Source: Hyalangium versicolor
GTDB taxonomy: Bacteria > Myxococcota > Myxococcia > Myxococcales > Myxococcaceae
Reading direction: 5' to 3'
Length of the DNA stretch: 64,000 bases
Assembly (NCBI RefSeq): GCF_020103695.1
Contig: NZ_JAHXBF010000030.1
Span: forward strand, 1-64,000
Within the stretch, counting starts at the first letter, position 1; the number at the start of each line of letters is the position of its first letter. The notes beneath the pieces are model-generated. The model was not told where the DNA came from, did not search any database, and saw nothing but the letters and a program-made list of their open reading frames with translations. The position numbers and the translations under genes are program-made. Below, piece by piece: positions 24,868-33,156 of the stretch.

Positions 24868-25956
24868 TCAGCGAGTTGCCGGAAGTGAACGGCGCGGACG
24901 CTCCACCGCGGCCTTGAGCTGGCCACAGCCGGCGTCGATGTCGATGCCTCGACGCTGACGCACGGTGCTGGGCAGCCCGTAGGAGGCCAGCACGTCCTGG
25001 AATGCGCGCACAGCCGCCGGATCGCTGGGCGTTCCGCCAAAGCCCACCGTGGGGTTGAGCGGGATGACGTTGACGTGGGCGTCCATGCCCTGCAAGAGCT
25101 GCCCGAGCGCGTGGGCCTGCTGCGGCGTGTCGTTCTTGCCGGCGATGAGGGTCCACTCGAAGAAGATGCGGCGCTTGCGCTTCTCGCTGTAGTAGCGGCA
25201 CGCCTCCATCAACTCGTCGAGAAGCCAGCGCTTGCCCACGGGCACCAGCGCGGCGCGCTCCGCATCCGTGGCGCCGTGGAGGCTGACGGCGAGCTGCACC
25301 GGACGGTCCTCGTCGGCCAGCCGGCGGATGCCGGGCACCACGCCCACGGTGCTCAGGGTGATGAAGCGCGGGCCGATGGCCAGGCCCAACTGGTCCACGA
25401 GGATGTCCACCGCCTCCATCGTGCCGTCGTAGTTGTGGAGGGGTTCGCCCATGCCCATGAGGACGATGTTGCGCAGGGACTCGCCGGACTGGCGCAGGAT
25501 GCCGGTGACGTGGAGCACCTGGGCGACGATCTCCCCGGGGCTCAGGTGGCGCACGAGCCCCATCTGCCCGGTGGCACAGAAGACGCAGCCCATGGCACAG
25601 CCGGCCTGCGTGCTGATGCACACCGTGGCGCGGCCCTTGAAACGCATCAGCACCGTCTCGATGGTCTGCCCGTCGTCCATGCGCAGCAGCAGCTTGTGCG
25701 TGTAGCCGTCGCTGCTGAATGTCTCGTGGTGCACGGAAGGGCGGCGCAGGCAGGCGCGCTCACGCAGGAGCTTCACCAGGTCCGGCCGCAGCACTCCGTC
25801 CAGCGCGTCGAGAGACTGCACCTGCTGCCGGTAGAGGGCCTCCCAGAGCGCATCCCGATGGAAGGCGCTGAAACCCCAGCCCGCGAGCATCTCGCCAAGG
25901 GCGGTGCGTGGCAGGTCGTACAGGTTGAGCAGGGGGGGCGAGGAAGCAGGCTGCAT
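24868..25956 (-). CDS. rlmN: Dual-specificity 23S rRNA/tRNA C2-adenine methyltransferase
   Basis: RlmN is a radical SAM enzyme that methylates A2503 of 23S rRNA and A37 of some tRNAs. The 362-aa product has the cluster motif CAMGCVFC with the following ATGQMGLVRHLSPGEI, GMGEPLHNYD, SLHGATD, and the late catalytic cysteine in DIDAGCGQL. The start MQPASSPPLLNLYDLPR gives the normal family N-terminus; the frame stays open 32 codons further (to 26052), but that extension looks non-conserved. Neither start has a clear ribosome site. A short inverted repeat (TATCG-AG-CGATA) lies just upstream. Confidence 0.95.
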   Translation of the reverse strand: MQPASSPPLLNLYDLPRTALGEMLAGWGFSAFHRDALWEALYRQQVQSLDALDGVLRPDLVKLLRERACLRRPSVHHETFSSDGYTHKLLLRMDDGQTIETVLMRFKGRATVCISTQAGCAMGCVFCATGQMGLVRHLSPGEIVAQVLHVTGILRQSGESLRNIVLMGMGEPLHNYDGTMEAVDILVDQLGLAIGPRFITLSTVGVVPGIRRLADEDRPVQLAVSLHGATDAERAALVPVGKRWLLDELMEACRYYSEKRKRRIFFEWTLIAGKNDTPQQAHALGQLLQGMDAHVNVIPLNPTVGFGGTPSDPAAVRAFQDVLASYGLPSTVRQRRGIDIDAGCGQLKAAVERPRRSLPATR

Positions 25957-26128
25957 GGCGCTATCGAGCGATAACACACCTGCGCCAGGGAGTCGTCGGG
26001 GACGGCTGCCCAGGAAGCGGGCCAGCGGGCGCGGTGCGTCAAGCCAGGTCATTCTAGGGAGCGGCCGAGCAGGCGCGGCCTGAAAGGGGCCGCCTGCCGG
26101 GAATGAGAGGCATGCCCAGTCTCCAGGT

Positions 26129-27613
26129 ATGGGTCTGGCGATCGAACGCGAGGAATTCTCTCCCGAGGACTACCGGCGTTTCTCACAGCGTCTCTTGGAG
26201 AACGTGGAGGCGCTGCGCGCCCTGCTCCAGCGTCCCGGCTTCGGCCTGGGGCCACGCACGGTGGGCGCCGAGTTGGAGATGTTCCTGGTGGACTCATCGG
26301 GGTTCCCGCTGCCGGTGAATCGGCAGGTGCTGGGGCAGACGGTGGATCCGCGGGTGACGCTGGAGATCAACCGCTTCAATCTGGAGACGAACCTGCGCCC
26401 CTCTCCGCTGGCCGGGCGGCCCTTCACGGCGCTGCGTGCGGAATTCGAGGACACACTGCGCGAGGTCCGTCGCGCGGCGGCCACGCAGGGAGCGCGGGTG
26501 GTGGTGACGGGGATCCTCCCCACGCTTCGCGAGAAGGACCTGGGCAGCAGCGCGCTGACGGGGATGCCTCGCTACCGGGCGCTGTCGGCGGCGATCCGGA
26601 GCCGCAGGGATGCCCCCTTCCAGGTGTCCATCTCGGGCGAGGACACGCTGTCACTCACCTGGGATGACGTGACGCTGGAGGGCGCCAACACGTCGCTCCA
26701 GTTCCACCTGCGCGTGGATCCGGCGGAGTTCGCGCGGATGTACAACGCGGCGCAGCTCGTGACGGCGCCGGTGCTGGCGGTGTCGACGAACTCGCCGCTC
26801 TTTCTCGGGCGCAGACTGTGGGACGAGACGCGGGTGGCGCTCTTCCGGCAGGCCGTGGACGACCGGGGGGACGCTCACGACAACTCCACGAGCCATGCGC
26901 GGGTGACGTTCGGTCACGGCTGGGCGCGGGAGGGTGCGCTGGAGCTGTTCTCGGAGGCGGTGGCGCTGCACGCGCCGCTGTTGCCCGTGGTGGGGCCTCA
27001 GTCTCCGCTGGAGTGCGTGGCGCGGGGAGAGCTGCCCGGCCTGGACGAGCTGCGGCTTCACCAGAGCACCATCTGGAACTGGAACCGCGCCATCTATGAT
27101 CCGAAGTGCGGAGGCCACCTGCGCATCGAGTTCCGCGCCCTGCCGGCGGGGCCCTCGGTGGTGGACATGGTGGCCAACGGGGCGTTGCTGCTCGGGCTGA
27201 CGCTGGGGATGGCGGGGGAGATGCACGCGCTCTTGCCGGCGATGCCGTTCCATTGTGCTCGGGGAAACTTCATCCGGGCCGCGCGGCAGGGAATGGATGC
27301 GGAGCTGCTCTGGCCCTCGGACAAGGCGCCTTCCCCTCGGCCCATACCGGTGACGGAGTTGGTGCCGAAGCTCCTGCCCGTCGCGCGGCGTGGCCTGGTG
27401 GAGGCGGGGGTGGATGCCTCCGAGGCGGATGAGCTGCTGGGCATCATCGAGGCCCGCGTGGCGGCACGGCGTACAGGGGCCACCTGGCAGCGGCGGACGC
27501 TGGCGAAGCTGGAGGAGCAGCTGCCGAAGCCGGATGCGCTGACCGCGCTGCTGGAGCGCTACAGCGAGCATGCGGAGTCCGGCGCGCCCGTACACCAGTG
27601 GCCCATGGATTGA
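26129..27613 (+). CDS. GCS2-family carboxylate-amine ligase
   Basis: This 494-aa enzyme belongs to the glutamate-cysteine ligase family 2 fold (YbdK/EgtA-like). It shows TVGAELEMFLVD near residue 45, EINRFNLETNLRPSPL (about 79-94), HLRVDPAEF, NSTSHARV and CGGHLRIEFRALPAGPSVVDM (about 330-350). Such enzymes use ATP to join an amino acid to a carboxylate; typical products are gamma-glutamylcysteine or related thiols. The exact substrate is not evident. It is divergent from rlmN, with 172 bp between them. Confidence 0.85.
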   Translation: MGLAIEREEFSPEDYRRFSQRLLENVEALRALLQRPGFGLGPRTVGAELEMFLVDSSGFPLPVNRQVLGQTVDPRVTLEINRFNLETNLRPSPLAGRPFTALRAEFEDTLREVRRAAATQGARVVVTGILPTLREKDLGSSALTGMPRYRALSAAIRSRRDAPFQVSISGEDTLSLTWDDVTLEGANTSLQFHLRVDPAEFARMYNAAQLVTAPVLAVSTNSPLFLGRRLWDETRVALFRQAVDDRGDAHDNSTSHARVTFGHGWAREGALELFSEAVALHAPLLPVVGPQSPLECVARGELPGLDELRLHQSTIWNWNRAIYDPKCGGHLRIEFRALPAGPSVVDMVANGALLLGLTLGMAGEMHALLPAMPFHCARGNFIRAARQGMDAELLWPSDKAPSPRPIPVTELVPKLLPVARRGLVEAGVDASEADELLGIIEARVAARRTGATWQRRTLAKLEEQLPKPDALTALLERYSEHAESGAPVHQWPMD

Positions 27614-27643
27614 GGCCCAGGTCCGCCGGGGGAGGACCCGCGC

Positions 27644-28408
27644 TCAGCCCTCTTCCTCGGGCCCTCGGCGTAGGCCCAGCATTCGCCGCAGCTCTCGAGC
27701 AGACTGGCGGCTGATCTCCACCGAGTGCCCCCGCGTGGTGCGCGCGATGTAGCCCCCCGTCTCCAGCGGCTCCAGCCGCGTCACATGGGCCAGATTCAGC
27801 AGCGCGCGACGGTGCACCCGCTGGAAGCCCTCCACCGGCAGCTTGTCGGCCAGCTCGTTCAGCGTGAAGTCCGTGAGGAACTCGCCCTGCGTGGTGAACA
27901 CCGTGACCAGCTCTCCCTCCAGCGTCGCATGGGAGATGGTCTCCGGATCCACCAGGACGATGCCCTGCCGTGTCGGAATGGGCAGCCGCGTGAGCCCCTT
28001 CGTACTCGGAGCCTGTCCCTTTGCCGGCTCCTCCACCTTCGGCCCGAGCCGCGCCCGCGCCCGGTCCAGCGCCTTCTGCAGCCGCGCGGCCTCCACGGGC
28101 TTGAGCACATAGTCCACCGCGCCGTGCTCGAAGGCATCCACCGCGTGCTCCGCATGGGCCGTGCACAGGATGACGCGCGGCCCGTCCTCGGGCAGCAGCG
28201 CCAGCGCATCCAGTCCGCTCAGCCCTGGCATGTGGATGTCCAGCAGGATGACGTCCAGGCCCCCCGCTCGAGCCGCCGCCAGCACGGCCTCTCCATCCGC
28301 CGCCTCGCCGCACACCTCCACGTCCGGAAAAGCGCTCAGCAGGCGCGTCAGGCGCTTGCGAGCGAGCATCTCGTCATCGGCGATGAGGACACGCAGGGAC
28401 TGGCTCAC
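27644..28408 (-). CDS. LytTR-family response regulator
   Basis: This 254-aa regulator has an N-terminal receiver with D57 in LLDIHMPGLSG, acidic D11/D12 and the late lysine in VDYVLKPVEAAR. A LytTR DNA-binding domain follows (about 145-245; FTLNELADKLPVEGFQRVHR, ARTTRGHSVEISRQSARELRR). LytTR proteins bind imperfect direct repeats about two turns apart. Its ATG overlaps the stop of the LytS-like kinase gene (ATGA), so the pair is a matched system. Confidence 0.94.
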   Translation of the reverse strand: MSQSLRVLIADDEMLARKRLTRLLSAFPDVEVCGEAADGEAVLAAARAGGLDVILLDIHMPGLSGLDALALLPEDGPRVILCTAHAEHAVDAFEHGAVDYVLKPVEAARLQKALDRARARLGPKVEEPAKGQAPSTKGLTRLPIPTRQGIVLVDPETISHATLEGELVTVFTTQGEFLTDFTLNELADKLPVEGFQRVHRRALLNLAHVTRLEPLETGGYIARTTRGHSVEISRQSARELRRMLGLRRGPEEEG

Positions 28409-29460
28409 GTGATGACTCCCAGCAAGGGGCCCGAGCGGGGCAGGGTGACGGTGACGCGGGTACGATCCTCAACGCTCTCCAACGACAACCGGGCTTTCCC
28501 ACCGTAGGCCAGCGCGAGCCGTCGCTCCACCGTGGGCAGGCCCGTGCTGCCCGGCCGTGGACCCTTGGAAGCTCCCGGGTTTTCCAGGATGAACACCAGC
28601 GCATCGTCCCGTGAAGTCAGCTGGAGCGAGATGTGCCCACGGTGCCCCGCCGCCGGCCCATGCTTCACGGCGTTCTCCGCCAGCGGCAGCAGCATGAGCG
28701 GCGGTACCGGCACCTCACCCAGTCCCGGAGCCACCTCGAACGAGAGCTGGAACAGGTCGGGATCCCGCAGCAGATGCAGCTCGAACAGCGTGCGCAGCAG
28801 CTCCAACTCGCGCTCCAGTGGCCACGTCGCGCTGCGCACCCCCGCCAGCACGATGCGCAGCATGGCCGACAGTCGGAGCACAGCGGCCTCGGCCACGGCA
28901 CCATCCGTGCGGCACCACTCGGCGATGGCGTTCAACGTGTTGAACAGGAAGTGCGGATCCAAGTGGCTGCGCAGCGCTAGGAGCTGGGCCTGCTCGGCCT
29001 CCAGTTGGAGCCGGGCAGCACGAGCGCGCTCCCGAGCCAGCGACTCCTCGAAGCCGATGTCCCGCCCCAATCCCCACCCTCCTACCAGGTACAGGGCGCC
29101 GCAGACGGCCAGGTTCACCGGCTGGGTGAGGAAGGTGGGCGCCATGCGCAACATCTTCGGCAACACGTAGCCCGAGGACAGCACCACCCCGGAGCCCACG
29201 GCTCCATACAGCAGCAGCCGCACGCCGCCGTGGCTCAGGTCGAGGCCCTCGGGGAAGAGGACGCGGTAGGAGACGGGCGCCACCGCCACGAACACCACGC
29301 ACAGCAGGATGCCCAGGGGAACGGCCAGCGGATCCCGGCTGAACCGTCCCTGGGCGAACACGAGCGTTCCCGAAATCAACAGCAGCGGTGCCAACCGCTT
29401 GGGATTCATCAGCCCCAGCAGGGTGGCGCGGACGATGGAGCCTTCCTGGGACGCGATCAT
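28405..29460 (-). CDS. LytS/YehU-type sensor histidine kinase
   Basis: This is a 351-aa membrane kinase with about four hydrophobic segments in the first 130 residues (PLLLISGTLVFA, PLGILLCVVFVAVAPV, LLLYGAVGSGVVLS, PVNLAVCGALYLVGG). A short coiled coil follows, then the His_kinase domain with H170 in LRSHLDPHFLFNTLNAIA. The HATPase part is PPLMLLPLAENAVKHG, then GSTGLPTVERRLALAYGG. Its ATG overlaps the sugar-transferase stop and its stop overlaps the LytTR regulator start, so it is the middle gene of a tight operon. Signals for such kinases are often peptides or envelope cues. Confidence 0.92.
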   Translation of the reverse strand: MIASQEGSIVRATLLGLMNPKRLAPLLLISGTLVFAQGRFSRDPLAVPLGILLCVVFVAVAPVSYRVLFPEGLDLSHGGVRLLLYGAVGSGVVLSSGYVLPKMLRMAPTFLTQPVNLAVCGALYLVGGWGLGRDIGFEESLARERARAARLQLEAEQAQLLALRSHLDPHFLFNTLNAIAEWCRTDGAVAEAAVLRLSAMLRIVLAGVRSATWPLERELELLRTLFELHLLRDPDLFQLSFEVAPGLGEVPVPPLMLLPLAENAVKHGPAAGHRGHISLQLTSRDDALVFILENPGASKGPRPGSTGLPTVERRLALAYGGKARLSLESVEDRTRVTVTLPRSGPLLGVIT

Positions 29461-30029
29461 CTCGGCACGAGGTGAGCCGGCAGCGGGCGCGCCCCCCGGC
29501 GCTTGCCGACAACGTTGATCCAGGTGGTGCGGAAGAGAATGCGGATGTCCACGGTGGCGCTCCGGGTCCGAGCATACTCGGCATCCAGCTGCGCCGTGAG
29601 CGCCGCCCCCCGCGCCTGGCACACCTGCGCCAGTCCGGTGATACCCGGCGGCACATCGAAGCGAGCAGCCAGGGGAGGGTGCGCGGCGATCAGCCGCTCG
29701 GCGTCCTCGGGCGTCAGGGGACGGGGACCGACCAGGCTCATGTCTCCGATGAGGACATTGAAGAGCTGCGGCAGCTCATCCAGCCCGTGGTGGCGCAGCA
29801 GGTTCCCCAGCCGGGTGGGGCGCCGGGCCCGCATGTCCTCCTCGCACGTCATGGTGCGCAGCTTGAGGATGCGGAACACCCGGCGTCCCTGGCCCAAGCG
29901 GGGTTGGGTGAAGAACACGGGGCGGCCATCCACGATGAGCACCACCAGGGCGAGCACTCCCACGGCCAGCCCGAAGAAGGGCACCAGCGGCAGCATCAGG
30001 GCGAGATCCAACAGGCGCTTGCTCTTCAC
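29457..30029 (-). CDS. Polyprenyl-phosphate sugar phosphotransferase, single-domain
   Basis: This is a 190-aa inner-membrane enzyme of the bacterial sugar transferase family (EpsL/PglC size). These start polysaccharide or glycan-repeat synthesis by moving a sugar-1-phosphate from a UDP-sugar to undecaprenyl phosphate. One N-terminal re-entrant helix (LLDLALMLPLVPFFGLAVGVLAL) precedes the catalytic blocks GRPVFFTQPRLGQGRRVF, KLRTM, LDELPQLFNVLIGDMSLVGPRP and PPGITGLAQV. The GTG start is strongly supported by GGAGGTGGCGCC upstream and overlaps the stop of a small membrane-peptide gene (GTGA). Confidence 0.93.
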   Translation of the reverse strand: MKSKRLLDLALMLPLVPFFGLAVGVLALVVLIVDGRPVFFTQPRLGQGRRVFRILKLRTMTCEEDMRARRPTRLGNLLRHHGLDELPQLFNVLIGDMSLVGPRPLTPEDAERLIAAHPPLAARFDVPPGITGLAQVCQARGAALTAQLDAEYARTRSATVDIRILFRTTWINVVGKRRGARPLPAHLVPR

Positions 30030-30136
30030 GGCGCCACCTCCGCCTCGGTCAGGTCCATGAGGATGGAGCCCACGAGCACCAGTGGGAACAGGAGGACAGC
30101 GCACAGAACCAGCAGCGGCATCGAGATCGACGTCAT
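30026..30136 (-). CDS. Predicted 36-aa single-helix membrane peptide
   Basis: A short frame starts with ATG, has GGAGTGA 5 nt upstream, and stops in a 4-bp overlap with the sugar-transferase start. The product begins MTSISMPLLVLCAVLLFP and continues LVLVGSILMDLTEAEVAP, one membrane helix with a short acidic tail. The overlap style matches the other three genes of this operon. No homologue was recognised. A role in stabilising or regulating the adjacent membrane sugar transferase is only an inference. Confidence 0.6.
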   Translation of the reverse strand: MTSISMPLLVLCAVLLFPLVLVGSILMDLTEAEVAP

Positions 30137-30227
30137 GGCTCACTCCGGGAAGGCTGATGGGAGTGAGGATGATGCCTCCCAGCCCCGACGTGGCCCGGAT
30201 GACGCCGAACGGTCGCCGGAAGCGGGT

Positions 30228-30258
30228 GAGCGGTCGGTCCCGACAGGGCTGACCGCTC
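30228..30258 (-). terminator. Hairpin downstream of hemY
   Basis: GAGCGGTC (30228-30235) and GACCGCTC (30251-30258) are perfect 8-bp arms around a 15-nt loop, 12 nt past the hemY stop codon and before the next co-directional operon. There is no U-tract. It may be a terminator or an operator of the sugar-transferase operon. Confidence 0.4.
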
Positions 30259-30270
30259 CGGTTGTCCACG

Positions 30271-31638
30271 TCAGCCCGCCAGCGTGTCACCCAGCGCGAA
30301 GGCATTCCGGATGCAGTCGTTGATGCCCACACCCTTGTATGCATTACCCGTCAGGTGCAGCCCCGGCAGCCGCGCCAGCGCCGCATCGATGGTGGCAATC
30401 CGCCCGAGATGCCCCACGTTGTACTGGGGAATGCCTCGCGTCCAACGGAAGACCTCCGTGAAGACAGGAGCCGCCGTGACTCCCGCCAGCTCCTTCAATT
30501 CCTCTCGCGCGAGCGTCACCAGCGCCTCCTCGTTCAACGTCACCAGGTCCGGCCGCCGCGCTCCACCTACCATGCAGGTGTAGAGCACGCGCCCGCCCTC
30601 GGCGCGGAAGGGGAACACCGTGGAGGCGTGGATGGCGCCCAGCAGCCGCCGCTTTTCCAGGCTCGGCACCAGGAAGCCGAAGCCATCCGGTGGCGGAGTG
30701 CTGCCCGCCGCGTAGACCAGGTGCACCACCGCGATGGGTGCGTAGGCAATGCTCTCCACCAGCGCCGAGAGCTTCTCATCCAACGGCCGCAGCAGGCCCG
30801 CCGCCACATAGGCCGGAGTCGCCAGCACCACCTGCGAGGCCATCAACTCCGCCTGCCGCCCATGCTCGCGCACCGAGACACGCCAGCCACCGTTGCCAGG
30901 CACGAGCCCCTCCACCTTCGCTCCCGTGTGCACCGCCGGCCCCAGCGTGCGAGCAATGCCTTCCACCAACGTCTCCAAGCCTCCCTCGAAGGTGCTCAAC
31001 GCACCGCGTAACTTCTCCGAGCCTCCCTCCGGCAACGCCTTGCGCTGGGCCTTCTGGGTGCGAATCGCTCCGAGGATGAGGCTGCGGTGCTCTCGCTCCA
31101 ACTTCGACAGCTGCGGGAACGTGGCGCCCACGCTCAGTGCATCCATGTCTCCCGCGTAGATGCCCGTCTGCACCGCATCCAGCAGCACCGAGGTCGCCAC
31201 CTTTCCCAGGTGACGCCGCCCGAAGGCGCCCAGCGACTCATCCATCTCCGAGGCCGCCCGGCCCGTGAACAGCTCGCCCATCACGCGCAGGCGCGCGCCC
31301 AACGGAAGGATGTCCGACTTCAAGAACGCCGGAGGCGACGCAGGCACCGAGCGCAGCCTCCCACGCGTGTACAGGTAGCGCGCCTTCGCCGCGGGATCCG
31401 CCGCGCGGATCAATCCCTCCACGCCCACGCCCGCAGCCAGCTCGCGCGTCGCGGGCTCTTTGTCGAGGAAGCTGTTGGGTCCTGCTTCTGTTACCAACCC
31501 ATCACGTCTCCGGGTCTGGATGTTCCCACCGAGTCGAGTTTCACCTTCCAGTAAGACCACATCCTTCCCACGGGCCCGCAAACGGTAAGCCAATGCGAGA
31601 CCGGAAATTCCCCCTCCAATGACAGCGATAAAGCTCAT
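30271..31638 (-). CDS. hemY: Protoporphyrinogen oxidase, oxygen-dependent type
   Basis: This 455-aa FAD enzyme oxidises protoporphyrinogen IX to protoporphyrin IX, the next-to-last heme step. It has the N-terminal FAD motif FIAVIGGGISGLALAYRL with the acidic LEGETRLGGNIQTR, the family block DGLVTEAGPNSFLDKEP, and the C-terminal FAD segment LPGLHLTGNAYKGVGINDCI. The length matches the Myxococcus enzyme, a well-studied member of this oxygen-dependent type (sometimes called HemG in that genus). No other heme gene is adjacent. Confidence 0.93.
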   Translation of the reverse strand: MSFIAVIGGGISGLALAYRLRARGKDVVLLEGETRLGGNIQTRRRDGLVTEAGPNSFLDKEPATRELAAGVGVEGLIRAADPAAKARYLYTRGRLRSVPASPPAFLKSDILPLGARLRVMGELFTGRAASEMDESLGAFGRRHLGKVATSVLLDAVQTGIYAGDMDALSVGATFPQLSKLEREHRSLILGAIRTQKAQRKALPEGGSEKLRGALSTFEGGLETLVEGIARTLGPAVHTGAKVEGLVPGNGGWRVSVREHGRQAELMASQVVLATPAYVAAGLLRPLDEKLSALVESIAYAPIAVVHLVYAAGSTPPPDGFGFLVPSLEKRRLLGAIHASTVFPFRAEGGRVLYTCMVGGARRPDLVTLNEEALVTLAREELKELAGVTAAPVFTEVFRWTRGIPQYNVGHLGRIATIDAALARLPGLHLTGNAYKGVGINDCIRNAFALGDTLAG

Positions 31639-31742
31639 GTTTCCGTTGCTCCTGGATCCGATCTGCCTTTGCTCGTGTAGGTCACTCGGGTCAAGGGTCC
31701 CATCGGTTGTGCCTACAGCCAGTGAAGCGTCTTAATACATGT

Positions 31743-32453
31743 ATGCGCTACGCCATCTCAGGGGCCAGCCGCGGGCTTGGCCTCGAATTCGTTCGACAAC
31801 TCGTTGCTCGTGGCGACACCGTTGAAGCGGGAGCTCGCGTTCCTTCGGAGGCCCGGCAGTTGGCTTCCCTGGCGCGAGACGCCGGTCATCGCCTGCGTAT
31901 CCATCCACTCGATGTCACGGACGACAACAGCGTGCGAGCCTTCGCCGCCGCGCTGCAGACGTCGCCCGTCGACGTGTTGATCAACAACGCGGGAGTGGGT
32001 GGTTCGTGGAACCCGCTCCTCAGCATCGACTGCGCCGACATGGCACGGACGATGGAGGTCAACACCATTGGAGCCATGCGCCTGTCCTCGGCGCTGCTCC
32101 CCAACATCCTCAAGGGGAGCACGCGGAAGATCGTCTATCTGACCACGCGCATGTCCTCGATGACGGACAACACGCCGGCCGGCGTCTACGGCTTCGTGGG
32201 CGGCGCGTATGCCTACCGGATGTCCAAGGCCGCGCTCAACGCGGGCATGCGGACCATGGCCGTGGACTTCAAGGAACAGGGCCTCATCACCGCCGTCATC
32301 AACCCGGGTTGGGTGCAGACGGAGCTCGGCACCAAGAACGCCTTCATGAAGGTGGAGGACTCCGTTCAGGGCATGCTGAGGGTGATCGACGATCTCTCCG
32401 CGGCCCGGAGCGGCATCTTCATCGACTACCAGGGCAATGAGGTGCCCTGGTAG
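31743..32453 (+). CDS. CsgA-like short-chain dehydrogenase (C-signal family)
   Basis: This 236-aa classical SDR has a nucleotide-binding motif at G7/G11/G13 (ISGASRGLGLEF), NNAG at 81-84 and catalytic Y158/K162 in YAYRMSKAALN. Several stretches match, from memory, the Myxococcus xanthus developmental protein CsgA: PVDVLINNAGV, YAYRMSKAALN, PGWVQT and the extreme C-terminus FIDYQGNEVPW (FDYQGTEVPW in CsgA). CsgA exists as a full SDR and as a shorter secreted C-signal that coordinates aggregation and sporulation. Whether this copy signals or is a metabolic paralogue cannot be decided here. The ATG was preferred over a TTG twelve codons upstream. Confidence 0.85.
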   Translation: MRYAISGASRGLGLEFVRQLVARGDTVEAGARVPSEARQLASLARDAGHRLRIHPLDVTDDNSVRAFAAALQTSPVDVLINNAGVGGSWNPLLSIDCADMARTMEVNTIGAMRLSSALLPNILKGSTRKIVYLTTRMSSMTDNTPAGVYGFVGGAYAYRMSKAALNAGMRTMAVDFKEQGLITAVINPGWVQTELGTKNAFMKVEDSVQGMLRVIDDLSAARSGIFIDYQGNEVPW

Positions 32454-32476
32454 GGCGGTGGGCCCGGGGCTCGCGC

Positions 32477-33070
32477 TCACGGGTAGAGCATCTCGGTGCT
32501 CCAGCCGGAGCCGGTGCGCGTGTAGACGAGGCGCTCGTGCAAGCGGTTGGGGCGCGAGTGCCAGAACTCGATGCGATCCGGGATGACCCGGAAGCCCGAC
32601 CAGTGCGGCGGACGGGGAATGGGCTGGCCCTCGTGCTGGCGGGTGAGCGCGTCCACCCGCTCCTCGAGCACCTGGCGCGAGGGCAGCGGCTGGCTCTGCT
32701 GGCTGGCCCAGGCGCCAATCTGACTGCCCCGAGCCCGGCTGTGGAAGTAGCCATCCGCCTCGGCATCCGTGACGCGCTCCACGCGTCCCTCGATGCGGAT
32801 CTGCCGCTCCAGGGGGGCCCAGTAGAAGACGAGCGCCGCGGCCGGGTGGCCCTGCAGCTCGCGCCCCTTGCGGCTCTCGAAGTTGGTGAAGAAGACGAAG
32901 CCGCGGGCATCGAAGTCCTTGAGCAACACCACCCGCGCCGAGGGCCGGCCGTCATCCCCCACCGAGGCGACGATCATCGCGTTCGGGTCCACGGGGATGG
33001 CCTTCCGGGCCTGCTCATAGATGGCGGCGAAGCGCTCGATGGGATCCTGGGGCAGTTCCATATCACCCAC
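32477..33070 (-). CDS. pdxH: Pyridoxamine 5'-phosphate oxidase
   Basis: PdxH is an FMN enzyme that oxidises pyridoxine- or pyridoxamine-5'-phosphate to PLP. At 197 aa it is slightly shorter than the E. coli enzyme but has all usual blocks: PNAMIVASVGDDGRPSARVVLLK, FTNFESRKGREL, FYWAPLERQIRIEG, DGYFHSRARGSQIGAWAS and the terminal WHSRPNRLHERLVY...RLYP-like WSTEMLYP. Start ATG codons at 33070 and 33061 are both possible. It is divergent from glgA. Confidence 0.94.
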   Translation of the reverse strand: MGDMELPQDPIERFAAIYEQARKAIPVDPNAMIVASVGDDGRPSARVVLLKDFDARGFVFFTNFESRKGRELQGHPAAALVFYWAPLERQIRIEGRVERVTDAEADGYFHSRARGSQIGAWASQQSQPLPSRQVLEERVDALTRQHEGQPIPRPPHWSGFRVIPDRIEFWHSRPNRLHERLVYTRTGSGWSTEMLYP

Positions 33071-33156
33071 CCTAACAATCCCACCCGGCCAGGGAAGACC
33101 GCACTCGCGCTTCTTCTTAAGGTTGACTCACAGGCTCCACACGGCATGTTTCGGGA

